Source: Petrosia ficiformis (taxonomy: Eukaryota; Porifera; Demospongiae; Haplosclerida; Petrosiidae). Taken from it: DNA of 64,000 nucleotides. The notes under the pieces were generated by a model, which saw nothing but the letters and a program-made list of their open reading frames with translations, did no database searches and had not been told where the DNA came from. How positions within the stretch are numbered: position 1 is the first letter of the stretch; every line of letters starts with the position of its first letter. Location: the NCBI GenBank assembly GCA_947044365.1, contig OX345636.1, positions 28,810,466 to 28,874,465 of the forward strand, given 5' to 3'. The position numbers were made by a program, and so were the translations under genes. Below, piece after piece: positions 1 to 9,840 of this stretch.

Positions 1-415
1 CCGTGAAGTCTCTCACTCGCTAACTTGCGATAGGTGGTTCTTTTACCATGCTCTACAGGCAAGTTGAGCGCTTTGTGAATAGTGAGACCTCCGATATTGA
101 ATGCAGCTACCCCAGTTGGAGCCATCAACATACAAGCACATCCGTCGCCAATCTGGGCACGTTCAAAGTGCTCATGAACTACACTAATCACATGACTCTT
201 ACCAGTACCAGCGCCGCCGGTAATGAAAAGCCTAAGTGGCTCAGGTGGTGACTGTACAGCATCCATCTGGTACTCGTGTCGAGCTGTAGTGTAATTCAAA
301 ACTTTTTGAAAGGCTAAACGTTGTGACTCATTGAGGCTATCAACCTTTCGGTGGTAATCTGCATCCGTCATGCGTCTTTGGCCCATTGCACGTACAGTGT
401 ACAGTGCTATCATCA
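1..415 (-). pseudogene. Helitron helicase (Pif1-like) N-terminal part, continues beyond the left edge
   Basis: Read on the minus strand, this stretch is open in a different frame from the Rep protein at 340-4077. It encodes a typical Pif1-family start: a lead-in containing SLNESQRLAFQKVLNY, then Walker A with GGAGTGKS (about 185-240), then MLMAPTGVAAFNIGG (about 90-140). Pif1-like superfamily 1B helicases are fused C-terminally to the Rep domain in Helitrons and unwind DNA during rolling-circle transposition. The join to the Rep half needs a one-base frame change near 395-420, so the present copy cannot make the full fusion protein. The rest of the helicase lies outside the window. The family is clear; activity is not. 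Confidence 0.85.
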
Positions 416-3400
416 TCTGCATCAGCAAGGTAATCATCGGAAGCCAAGTGGTTGACTTCACCAACACCTTGCTGATCAGTAGTTAAAGCGCTGCTATGAT
501 TATCAGCTAACAGCGCTTCATCATAATAAATTGGGTCTGGTCCAGCACCTTCGTTTTCCATCTCCATATTTCGTTGAGCTGCACCAGGAGCTATTGGGGC
601 ATAAACAGTGTCACCAAACTGATTAAGTGCCCTCAATTGACATGTAGCTCGTTCAACTTCTGCAGCAAACGAAGCTTGGTCACCACCAAGTACTAGGAGA
701 CGATCATTGTTGGAAACAAAGGATTGTTTAGCCGTAGCATGTGAACCCAAGAGATCCACAGTTTCATTACGCCATGGCAAATACAACATAAGCAAGTGGT
801 AGTAGTAGTCGTCACCATTAGCTTCGGGAGTCAGTGTTGGTACACGAAGACATGCTTGCTTTCTACGCAAGTATATCCATCCACTATTACCTTGTAGTTC
901 GTACCTAGGCTGAGCTCTAGTTGACGTACCAAAGGTAGAAGGAGGCTTTGATGTAGCGTACCAAACAGCAAAATGAGCAAGGCTCCTATTGTCAAATGGA
1001 TCACCAACTGGACGAGCAGCATAGCGCTCATATAGTCCACTTTCAAAAACATCAATATCACAACCATCCATCTCCCGAAGCTTTCTAGTTGACTTTAATA
1101 CTCTCGTCCTTTTCTGAGGTCTTCCCGTATTCACAAATATTGTACCTCTCGAAGATCCACGTAAATGAAGACCTGTCGTTCGGTAAACAGCTTCCTGAGC
1201 ACTCAGAATACGATGACTAATCAAGGTGTTACCTATCTTTAACAAACATGATTTCTGAGTACAATTTTCAGGAAGCTTTTCTAGATTACGAGAAATCAGC
1301 TGTCTGAGTTCCTTAGGTTCGTCTTTGCACATATAATGGCAGACGTACTGAGCAGCACCGTAGACGGAGCCAACCATTTGCAAGTCCATGTTGGCACCCC
1401 AGGCTCTGAGAATGTGAGGGTTGTAAGGATTGATGTATTCATCACCCTGTTCTCTTTTCAGAACATAGAATCTAGCTTTATTGCCGATATCCCTGTTACG
1501 TTTCAAGTGAGTAGTTGCACTCGCTTTCTTTGGGAAATCAGATCTACATCTGAATCGACCTTGTTTTCGGCATGTTTGGGTATGAGTGTGTCTCTGTACT
1601 CTCATCACTAGCAATCTTAATTCATCATCCTCACCAATCACTGGTACTCCACACGTTATGTATTTATCAATGAACTCTGGTGTAGCTCTCTTACCTTCCA
1701 CATTACGTAAGTTAGGAGCATCTTTCACCCACCACAGAGAATGGATGTGAGGTGAGCCTCTCTGCTGAAACTCAACCCTCCAAAAGTAGTCCAGAATGGG
1801 TTTACCATCTCCATTTAGAATAAATTTCATAAACGAATTGAATCGGTGAGAAAAGTGTTGAGCAACAATCACAGGGTAACTACACAAGAGACGTTTCCGC
1901 TGTGTTGTTGGCAATTCTTTCGCCTGTTGCTCAGTGAGATTCATTCCATCACGGTTTGCTAGGATGTAGAGCAGATCAGTCCAGTTCATATCATCAGCAC
2001 TGAGTGTGAGGAAGAAAGTGGGAGGTCCAAGTGTACGAAACATTGCAAATAGATCAAGCTTAGCCCTCTGCCAATATGCAGCTGAGCCGCGAATATTACG
2101 CATGAAACCAAAACAATTCTCAGACAGGTCAGGGTTCTCTGAGGATGTATCACTCAAGAGATCACCAGCTGTCAAAGCCTGTTGGTCATGCTCTTGTTGT
2201 TGTGCTTGATCTAAACGGTTTCTAGGCCCCGAGGAGAATCGGATTCTCATTGCAATGCAAACTGCATCACGTAGTCTGTGTTGCTCAAGGAGATTACATG
2301 ACCACAATAAATAGGGAATGTGACTAGCCCATCTACTATCAGCATTAAGTAAACGGATTTGAATATAGTCCGTAATACTTATTGCTGGATCACGGGCTGT
2401 TAGGAAACCATTGACACCATTGGGAAACAAACAGGGAAATGCCATTTCCTCTGCTTTAGCATCAGTAAACAAACTAATAGGCTGGCCTTCAACACGTGGT
2501 AGTCTATAAACTGGATAATTGAAATCTCCATTACGAATGATGTCAACAGCTTCCGTGTTAGGCATGTTAAAGTCCGTCCTAACTACTGAACTTTCTAATT
2601 GGGGAGGCCTATTAACTGTACCTTGTTGTTGTTGTTGTTGTTCATCATCTTCATCATCTTCTTCATTGGTATTATCATCATTATCTGCATCATTATTATT
2701 ATTTGCATCATCATCTTCATCAATATTATTATCACTATCATCACATGTGATATTACCATCTTCAATGTGAATATCACCATACAATACATTTGAAGTCTTT
2801 AACCAATGTAAAGCTCTCATAATTTTAGGCTTTGTAACCACATACCCTTTGCTGGAATGAGTGGTTACAGAAGATGATGATGGTACAGTAGATGATGAAC
2901 CTTCCCCCCCTTCAGCAGTTGAGGTTGAAGCAGAAGTTGATGATGATGATTGTACTAGTATTACACCAGATTCATCAATTGGTCTAGGTAGAGCATTACA
3001 TACCTGCGAAACATCAACAGGGAAATTTATACTTTGGCCAGCCAATGCTCTTTGACCTAATGGAAATACTATAAGCTTCATAAAGGCATGTACTTTAGAT
3101 ATCAACCTCTGCTCCATTGTGTTTAACACAGATAATACAGGAGGGACTTCAACAACTTGTATGTTGTTAATACATGCATAAGGTGGTACTTTCCCTTTAC
3201 CCAGTATGGACTGACAACGTGTACACAACCAAACACACTCACCTTCAGGAACATCAGGAAGTGGTATAGTTGTTGGATGTGAATATAATGGCGCTATCAA
3301 GTCCTCTACTGTTTCATAGGTCACATACGATCCTCCTTGGGGGTAGGTGAGGCGATGACACGAGAAGCAGGAATTACTAGGGCTTACAATAATCTCAGAC

Positions 3401-4077
3401 CTGAATTTCTCCAAATCTTGAGATAACTGATGAAGTCGTCTTTGCTCCTCACCACTTACTGGTGGTGTAAGAACAGGAGTAGTACAGGCTCTTGTAGATT
3501 GATTATGTATTCTAAGTGTCTGCAGACGAACTTCTCTAGCTTCAGATGACTCACTACTTCTACGTACATATGTGCGGTCACTCATAACCTGAAGTCTGCG
3601 TGACCTGTCATCACTGGTCTCTTCACTAACATGAAAAGCAGTTCTGATTCGTGCATCAGTTAAACGGCTAGACCTCTCTTCTTCAGTCTCTTCACTGACA
3701 CGTACATTAGCACGTTGACTCAAGTCAGCAAGACGACTGGTCCTTTCTTCTTCATTCTCCTCACTGACACGTACATTAGCACGTTGTCTTAAGTCAGCAA
3801 GACGACTGGTCCTTTCTTCTTCATTCTCCTCACTGACACGTACATTAGCACGTTGTCTTAAGTCAGCAAGCCGACTGATCCTTTCTTCTTCAGTTTCCTC
3901 ATTGACACGTACACTAGCACGTTGTCTTAAATCAGCAAGCCGACTGGATCTTTGTTCTTCAGTCTCTACACTGTTAAGTGTAGAAGCTCTTTGTCTGATT
4001 CTTTCCAAACGTATTGCCTTTGTCTGAGAACTTTCAGACTGTAGACGTCTACAGTCAAGTAACCTTTGTTTATTCAA
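340..4077 (-). CDS. Helitron Rep/HUH protein with STPR repeats (helicase half split off by a frame break)
   Basis: About 1245 residues, open throughout. Residues 20-205 hold eight copies of a 23-residue repeat built on RLADLRQRANVRVSEE, the spacing and pattern of STPR DNA-binding repeats. Residues about 235-295 have two CxxC pairs (CFSCHR, CTRC), as in the zinc region that precedes many animal Helitron proteins. An acidic Asn/Asp/Gln run follows (about 440-485, from TCA/TTG microsatellite-like DNA). The Helitron N-like domain spans about 540-1000, with the HUH metal motif PHIHSLWW near residue 775 and the nicking tyrosines in AAQYVCHYMCKD near 911. The Rep nicks DNA and joins ends in rolling-circle transposition. 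The first codon of the open stretch is TTG at 4077, not ATG; the frame is open further upstream to about 4225, so the true start probably lies in the next upstream segment. The frame ends at 340 just where the helicase begins in another frame. Confidence 0.9.
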   Translation of the reverse strand: MNKQRLLDCRRLQSESSQTKAIRLERIRQRASTLNSVETEEQRSSRLADLRQRASVRVNEETEEERISRLADLRQRANVRVSEENEEERTSRLADLRQRANVRVSEENEEERTSRLADLSQRANVRVSEETEEERSSRLTDARIRTAFHVSEETSDDRSRRLQVMSDRTYVRRSSESSEAREVRLQTLRIHNQSTRACTTPVLTPPVSGEEQRRLHQLSQDLEKFRSEIIVSPSNSCFSCHRLTYPQGGSYVTYETVEDLIAPLYSHPTTIPLPDVPEGECVWLCTRCQSILGKGKVPPYACINNIQVVEVPPVLSVLNTMEQRLISKVHAFMKLIVFPLGQRALAGQSINFPVDVSQVCNALPRPIDESGVILVQSSSSTSASTSTAEGGEGSSSTVPSSSSVTTHSSKGYVVTKPKIMRALHWLKTSNVLYGDIHIEDGNITCDDSDNNIDEDDDANNNNDADNDDNTNEEDDEDDEQQQQQQGTVNRPPQLESSVVRTDFNMPNTEAVDIIRNGDFNYPVYRLPRVEGQPISLFTDAKAEEMAFPCLFPNGVNGFLTARDPAISITDYIQIRLLNADSRWASHIPYLLWSCNLLEQHRLRDAVCIAMRIRFSSGPRNRLDQAQQQEHDQQALTAGDLLSDTSSENPDLSENCFGFMRNIRGSAAYWQRAKLDLFAMFRTLGPPTFFLTLSADDMNWTDLLYILANRDGMNLTEQQAKELPTTQRKRLLCSYPVIVAQHFSHRFNSFMKFILNGDGKPILDYFWRVEFQQRGSPHIHSLWWVKDAPNLRNVEGKRATPEFIDKYITCGVPVIGEDDELRLLVMRVQRHTHTQTCRKQGRFRCRSDFPKKASATTHLKRNRDIGNKARFYVLKREQGDEYINPYNPHILRAWGANMDLQMVGSVYGAAQYVCHYMCKDEPKELRQLISRNLEKLPENCTQKSCLLKIGNTLISHRILSAQEAVYRTTGLHLRGSSRGTIFVNTGRPQKRTRVLKSTRKLREMDGCDIDVFESGLYERYAARPVGDPFDNRSLAHFAVWYATSKPPSTFGTSTRAQPRYELQGNSGWIYLRRKQACLRVPTLTPEANGDDYYYHLLMLYLPWRNETVDLLGSHATAKQSFVSNNDRLLVLGGDQASFAAEVERATCQLRALNQFGDTVYAPIAPGAAQRNMEMENEGAGPDPIYYDEALLADNHSSALTTDQQGVGEVNHLASDDYLADADDDSTVHCTCNGPKTHDGCRLPPKG

Positions 4078-4115
4078 TCGGATACTACGCTGCTCTTCTG
4101 TTTCATTTAGTCTTC

Positions 4116-4385
4116 TCAGTCTTTCTCTATCTCTCCTCCTCCTCTCTTTATGCTTATTTCGACTCCATTGTTGTGGGAGGAGCTGGAAGAGTTGTCTGGA
4201 GGTAGCTGAACAGCTGTACGGGTCTCAGATTCTGAAAGACGAAGTATCTTTGGACTACACGAACCACTTGCATGCTGCTGGACCAAACCACTAGTACTTT
4301 CTACACTATCTAAATTTTCATTTTCGCGTACTCGTTTACATGGAGCACGCTTAGCTTTATTCTTCTCCATACTAACAGTAGACAT
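4116..4385 (-). CDS. Probable N-terminal segment of the Helitron protein, out of frame with it
   Basis: This short frame begins with ATG at 4385 (MSTVSMEKNKAKRAPCKRVR), is basic then Ser-rich, and runs into an AGG/GGA-repeated stretch at about 4130-4145. There the STPR-containing frame takes over; it is open in parallel and reads KERRRRDRERLRRLNETEEQR, which already resembles STPR repeats. The simplest reading is one N-terminus broken by a one-base change in the AGG run. An intron is not excluded but no good donor/acceptor pair is seen. No known domain apart from the basic stretch. Confidence 0.5.
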   Translation of the reverse strand: MSTVSMEKNKAKRAPCKRVRENENLDSVESTSGLVQQHASGSCSPKILRLSESETRTAVQLPPDNSSSSSHNNGVEISIKRGGGEIEKD

Positions 4386-4507
4386 ACTAGTAGTAGTAAG
4401 CTACCAGGTGTAAGAACAAAGGTGAACAGCTGGACGCACAAGTTTCCATTGCTACAGGATTTCGCAGACGATAGAGAGTTCCCAGCACGCTTCTTTATTG
4501 GTTCCGC

Positions 4508-4650
4508 CCCCCGGAATTACATCACTTCCTTAACTACGTATACAACGCATACTCGCGTAAGTGGACACAAGAAAATATATATATATATATATAAACATAC
4601 ATCGAACCCGTGGGAAAGCAATCATAGGGATGGCCCTGCGGGCCATAAAA
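4508..4650. repeat. Interspersed repeat, copy 1 (other copy 44318-44459), with terminal hairpin
   Basis: About 140 bp, repeated in the same orientation at 44318-44459. It runs from CCGGAATTACATCACTTCC through a TA microsatellite to AACCCGTGGGAAAGCAATCATAGGG. Both copies end in a perfect hairpin (ATGGCCC-loop-GGGCCAT) followed by AAAA. The loop differs (tgc here, tat there) while the stem is kept. It lies just outside the 5' side of the Helitron coding region, so it could be part of that element's end or an older repeat; no Helitron TC terminus could be confirmed. Confidence 0.7.
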
Positions 4651-4910
4651 ATAATTACTGTTTACCCAGGTTCGATTCCATTTTTCATCAGACTTGATCG
4701 ATAGCATTCAACAGTGATTTTCCAATTCCATGAAGAAACATAAATGGTTTTCAACAAACATTTATTAAAGAAGTTTGTTGTGTACATGTGTATACTTGAT
4801 ATCATTCTAGTAACATACCTTAATACCTTTATGATAATAGGCTGTGGACAGTCCCTCTTTGTCGATTTTTCATTTGGTGGTTGAATGTGATGATACGTGT
4901 TGCTCATTAC

Positions 4911-4983
4911 TAGTCTCGCGTAGCCAGACCTCCGCGGAAAAGATGGGAGGGTCTGGGGACACTAGCATACCATCGTTTGTACT
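4911..4983 (+). repeat. Left terminal inverted repeat of the RecQ/DUF6589-like transposon
   Basis: Starts TAGTCTCGCGTAGCCAGACC and ends ...CATCGTTTGTACT. It matches the reverse complement of 9759-9831 except at two positions (G/A at the 8th base, T/C near base 37). Confidence 0.95.
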
Positions 4984-5068
4984 CGCTGCAACTATAGTTG
5001 CAGCCCAATCAGATCGCAGGCAGGCTGTCACGTGATTATGTGGAATGTTAATTTGTCAGTTGAAGAGT

Positions 5069-6507
5069 ATGGAGGTTCGAGATGTCGAGAAAGCAGCATC
5101 AGAAGCAGCTATTATGCTTGGCTATTCCAAGTTGAAGGATCTACAAATGTCTGTAATAAGTTTCTTTTGTCTTGGGTCGTGACGTTTTTGGCATACTTCC
5201 TACTGGGTATGGGAAAAGTCTCTGCTACCAATGCCTTCCACTTGTTTTTGACAAACTGAATTCAGTTTCCTCTGGTGCTAGTATTGTTGTTGTATTAGCT
5301 CCTCTTACAGCTATTATGAAAGATCAGGTATGCAATTTACAAAAATCAAAGTAGCAACAAACTTAGTGCCTTAACTTTATTTATACAATAGGTCAAGTGT
5401 CTGGAGGCTAAAGGTCTTAGAGCAGCATATGTAACTGGTGAGCCTGGAAAGGAACAAATGAAAGAAGGTGTTCGAGCTGGTCACTATCAACTTGTATTTT
5501 TCACTCCTGAATTACTTCTGGATCATCCCCGATGGCGAAAAGTTTTGTGTTCTCAGTTGTATGTAAATCGATTGAAAGCATTTGTTTTAGACGAAGTGCA
5601 CTGTGTTAAGAAGTGGTAAGCTCACTAATTACTGTATTGATAATGATATTACATATTTAAATACACACAGGGGATCTACATTTCGACAGTCTCTGTTGCG
5701 TATTGGAGAGCTACGTTCCATTCTTCCTTCAGGTATATGCATCATGGCACTCACTGCGACTGCTTCTAAAAATCTGCGGTATACACTCAGTAGTATAATA
5801 GGATTGAATAAACCATATGTAGTTGCTGTTTCTCCATGTAAAAGAAACATCATGTTCTCTGTTGGGGACTTTACCTCAGTGGAAACCACTTTGAAACCAG
5901 TTGTAGAATGTCTGCGTAGAGAAAACGTACTCAAATGCCTAGAATGATTATTTATGCTCATTCCTTTGAGATGTGTGCAAAAATTTTCCTTAATTTTGAA
6001 CATGAACTAGGAAATGAGTTTTGTGAACCACAAGATGCTCCTAATTTACCAAGGTTTCGACTAGTTGAAACGTTTACTAGTGTCACAGATCAGGCACAGA
6101 AAGATTGCATCATTGAAAAGTTTACAACACCCTCTCAGCTAAGAGTAGTTGTTGCCACTGTTGCTTTCGGGATGAGAATCGACTGTCCTGATGTCAGGCA
6201 AATTGTACACATTGGCATGCCTGACAACTTAGAGGAGTACATTCAAGAGACAGGACGCTCAGGGAGAGATGGTAATCTTTCTCTTGCTACATTATTACAA
6301 GTAAAAGGGAGAAAGCAGACTGCAGACCAAAGTATGAAGGATTATTGTAAAAATGAAGAGAAATGCCGAAAAGACTTACTCTTCAATGATATGGATGAAT
6401 ATTCTCATATAGATATGGGCACTAAGTGTACCTGTTGTGATATTTGCTGTACCTCATGCTTGTGTGGTCATTGCTACGTAACTCGTTCAAATTTCATATT
6501 CATGTAA
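5069..6507 (+). pseudogene. RecQ-like DNA helicase of the transposon (two frame breaks)
   Basis: Three exons: 5069-5327, 5392-5615 and 5671-6507, with 64- and 55-bp GT-AG introns. Visible motifs are Walker A PTGYGKSLCYQ (about 5190-5225), VVVLAPLTAIMKDQ, a DEVH box in VLDEVHCVKKW (about 5585-5615), TATASK (motif III, about 5750), and motif VI QETGRSGRDG (about 6246-6275). A Cys-rich C-terminus (CTCCDICCTSCLCGHC) resembles a RecQ zinc region. RecQ proteins are ATP-driven 3'-5' helicases; here one probably serves element replication or repair. The ATG at 5069 is the first in frame. One-base frame breaks occur at the TTTT run 5165-5168 and near 5925-5945, so this copy is disabled. It is shorter than cellular RecQ (no HRDC), supporting a transposon-borne rather than host gene. 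Confidence 0.85.
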
Positions 6508-6522
6508 TTAAAGTAAACAGGT

Positions 6523-9500
6523 TTAATTCATTTTTTTAATTTTATTTTCAATCCATTCTGTTAGAACTTTATTATTGTGGTAATGTAAAATGTTCCGAGG
6601 GTTTGGAAATGAGTGATGTTTACGTTCTTTATCAGTTGCTCTAAAAACACCGGCATTTATTAACTCATTGACTATAATGGCCTGTCTTTCTCCATCTTTA
6701 ATGCCTTGTGTGCTCCAGAAGTCTCAGATACATTATTGTCTTTATCAAATTGTGTTAATACTGAAGCCAAAGTGCCAATAGACAGTCCCACCCTCTGAAT
6801 TGCTTCTTGTGTTTTGTTAGGTCCAAGTGTTTTTATTGATTGTTTAGCTACACGATTTAAGTGTTCCATATGGAAGTCTGCTTCAATATTTTTACCTGGA
6901 CGACCAAGTACATTCACAAATCTACTCCATATCAACTGTGATCTCATTCGTGAGGAGAAAGAAAATTCATACTGATAAAGCATGTTGAATGCTTCACAAC
7001 TGTAGTTTGTCCGGTTTGAACTTAAAAAGATTGGAAGTAGGTACTTCCAGCATCTGTACACTCTGTTACCATCTCCCTCTTTAATTGCATCTGAAAATTC
7101 TAGATAGAAGCATCCAATACTTATAAGCTGTTGAGCATATTTGAAAGTCTTATCTTTGCTTGTTGTATTTTTAGGAACCTAAAATCTATTACGTTATCCA
7201 CAACCATACCACACAAATCCTGTAAAACTTTCTTCCTTTCATCATGTGGTTTCATTCACAGCTCATTTGCTCCCTCTATAACACTGTCATCTGGTACATC
7301 GCGTACAGACTTCATGTTTAGTGTCTCTAGAGTTGCAGCCACCAGATGGCTTGAAGTAATCAGGTTGATAAAATCATGGCAAGCATTAAAGTCGGACTTG
7401 GGGTTTTTAACTACATTCCTCCGGTTAAGTCTGTTTCTCAATTGGTACAGTGTGCCATGCTGCTCTGCTGAATTCATGGAATAAAAATATTTCCATATCA
7501 CCTGGATGATATAATTAAAATGAAACATACATTCATTTTGTATGTGCATACATACCTCCAGCAATACAACCTTTGTGTGCCAATCTTCACAGACTGGAAC
7601 AAGTCCATCAAATCTGTTAATTGCAGAAGGTGAATTGACTTTAGCTCTTTTAGCTCCTCGACTTCTGGCCACGGTTAACTGATCACCACCGAACAAAATT
7701 GGAAAGAGTGATACTTGTTGAACTTCAACTACTTCGTTTGTGCTGGGGATTAGGTACTCCTTTGTACATTCAATTGAAGGAACGTACTGGTGTATGACAG
7801 ACATGATGTCCACCATCTCACTGCTTTGAATTTCATTTTTAGGTATGATCCCCAATGGTACCTGTACATAGCAATTAATAATTCATAGGTAAACAATAAA
7901 TAATGTTTGGTACTTACAACTTCAGACTTTGAGCACATTTCAGCATAGAATGGGTGTTTTATATGCCACTCGATCACACCATCGAAAGTGCGCTTGAAAA
8001 AACTAAAACTGTCACACAAGATACGTGACAATAGGACTGAAAAGTTGTTTTGTAAGGCTGCATCATCTTCCTTGATGGTAACAATGATGATGTGAGCTGA
8101 TTCAGGGAGAGAGCATTAGGGTTGGGAAGTATATCAGATAATCCACTGAAGTCTATCCTATCTTTTAATGCATAGAAATGGAAGTAGTGAATATCAGACA
8201 GACCACATTTGTCTATCCTCATGTATCTATGTCTTATGCTCTTGTCGATGTTATCTCCAACTAATCTGTACGAGTATACACCCTGTAAACTGTTACTGTT
8301 GAGGTCTGCCTCTATCTCGTCAGTTATATTCTGCTCTTGATCCACAAATTCAGTATCACTGTTGGAAAGAAAACTGGAAGAACACTCTGTGTCTGAATGT
8401 TCACTGAATTCATGTTCAGATTCTGAGTCTGATGTTATCGGTGAATAGGCCTGCCAAGAAGAAACAGATTCTGAATCGGATGAACTGTCATCAAGGGAAT
8501 ACGCCTCATTGTCTTCAGGTGGTATAGTATTGAGTTGTGCCAACTAAAATATAACATACAATACTAGAATTTCACAGTAGTACATATCAGTATACTGACC
8601 TTACACTGCTGTGCAATACATGAAAACAAATCATCTCGCCATTTCATAACCTTTTCATCATGATTTTTTCCGATCTTGTCAAGAAGACGAATAAGTGTCT
8701 TGTGTGATACTGACACGTTTAATTTTTGCAACCTTGTATAAACCTAAACAAAAGAAAAGGAAGCTTTTGTAGCCACAACTATATATATATATAAATTTTT
8801 TTTTTATGTTTATGAACCTGTTTAGATGCACTACCATTGTAAAGGATAAGAGACACCATCTTCTGTACTAAATTCATTTTTTTGCTACGATGATTCAGCA
8901 AAATTGCTATACACAAACCGATGACTGCTTGAGTATTTGATCTTGTGGTTTTGGTTTTACTCGCAGCAGTAAGAACATTCAAAAGGACTGGAGCATTGAC
9001 AGAAACCTCATCTAAGATCTTTCTCCAAGAAAATTGTTCCAATTCAGTTTTTGAATCACTGTGCATTACAGACCCCACTTTGTCAGATGACATAGTGATG
9101 AGCTCATTCCTAATTTCTTGTCCAATAAGCTTAAGAATGTGATTCTTGGTGACAGGATCACTCCAACACTCTCCAGCAATCTTCTGATGGCTTCTACGTG
9201 CTTGCGACTTGGAGTCAGGACATACCTCTTGGGTTTCTTGTATGCTACCTCAACCTATGAAGTTAAATTTGTATATTACCATAATGAAGAGTACTGCAGA
9301 GAATCTAGCTTACCGCTACATCTGGAGATACTGATGATAATTGAGACAGATAGGCAGGTTCTGAAATAATATCTCTTGGTCTTTTAACTGGGATAATTGG
9401 TGGTGTAATATGTTCCAGTGATTTGCGAAGACTTCCCTCAATCGACTCTTGGAGTTTGAGAAATCTTTTATAAACATAATAACATTTTCTGCACATCATT

Positions 9501-9652
9501 TCACTTTTACTGTCTATATTGATTGATAATGAATCAACTGATAGACGGTCAACAAAGGCTTTCCAAAGAAGGAAAACATCTTGAGAACTTTTAAGATTCC
9601 TTCTATCACTCTCTTTGCCGCTCAGATCATCCCCACAACCAAGACAAAACAT
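6523..9652 (-). pseudogene. DUF6589-like protein, presumed transposase of the RecQ element (six exons, decayed)
   Basis: Exons on the minus strand: 9314-9652, 8818-9254, 8600-8743, 7918-8543, 7556-7861 and 6523-7501. All five introns are 54-74 bp with GT-AG borders. Exon 1 starts MFCLGCGDDLS and has two CxxC pairs, a likely N-terminal zinc finger. Exon 2 has LNHRSKKMNLVQKMVSLILYNG. Exon 4 is Ser/Asp/Glu-rich, then YRLVGDNIDKSIRHRYMR. Exon 5 has FGGDQLTVARSRGAKRAK and VPVCEDWHTKVVLLE; exon 6 has HGTLYQLRNRLNRRNVVKNP. From memory these blocks match the family Pfam calls DUF6589, common in cnidarian and sponge repeats; conserved Asp residues in DNID and GDQL could be catalytic (inference). Frame breaks near 8080, 7178 and 6712 and a TGA near 7256 make it a pseudogene. 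Confidence 0.75.
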
Positions 9653-9758
9653 GAGTAATATTTATACAAGTGCACCCACGTGGAAATGTTTTAATGTTTT
9701 CACAACGTGGTGAAATAAGTATATTCATAATAATTTTATGGACTAATTAAATTCCTCT

Positions 9759-9831
9759 AGTACAAACGATGGTATGCTAGTGTCCCCAGACCCTCCCGTC
9801 TTTTCCGCGGAGGTCTGGCTACGTGAGACTA
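9759..9831 (-). repeat. Right terminal inverted repeat of the RecQ/DUF6589-like transposon
   Basis: Reverse complement starts TAGTCTCACGTAGCCAGACC. It is followed directly by GCTCATTAC (9832-9840), the same nine bases that precede the left repeat. Confidence 0.95.
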
Positions 9832-9840
9832 GCTCATTAC

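Larger units (their letters stand above)
4911..9831. mobile_element. Complete DNA transposon with 73-bp TIRs, 9-bp TSD, RecQ helicase and DUF6589-like protein
   Basis: Terminal inverted repeats occupy 4911-4983 and 9759-9831 and differ at only two of 73 positions. The flanks are the identical 9-mer GCTCATTAC at 4902-4910 and 9832-9840, read as a target-site duplication. Inside are two convergent genes: a RecQ-type helicase on the plus strand (5069-6507) and a six-exon gene on the minus strand (6523-9652). Their stop codons are only about 15 bp apart. Near-identical TIRs suggest fairly recent insertion, yet both genes are frame-broken, so this copy is probably not autonomous now. A 9-bp duplication is compatible with several superfamilies (Mutator-like, for instance), so I do not assign one. 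Ends and TSD are seen directly; the transposase role of the minus gene is inferred. Confidence 0.93.

Noticed and set aside
2519..2793. Open frames opposite the Helitron protein
   Set aside because: Shadow frames of the Asp/Asn/Gln-coding low-complexity tract.
4600..4690. GGTTCGATTCC at about 4670 looks like a tRNA B box
   Set aside because: The flanking bases do not form a T stem or acceptor stem, and no A box or anticodon arm is placed correctly upstream.
5069..6507. RecQ helicase as a normal host repair gene
   Set aside because: It lies between perfect transposon ends with a target duplication, is short, and has two frame breaks.
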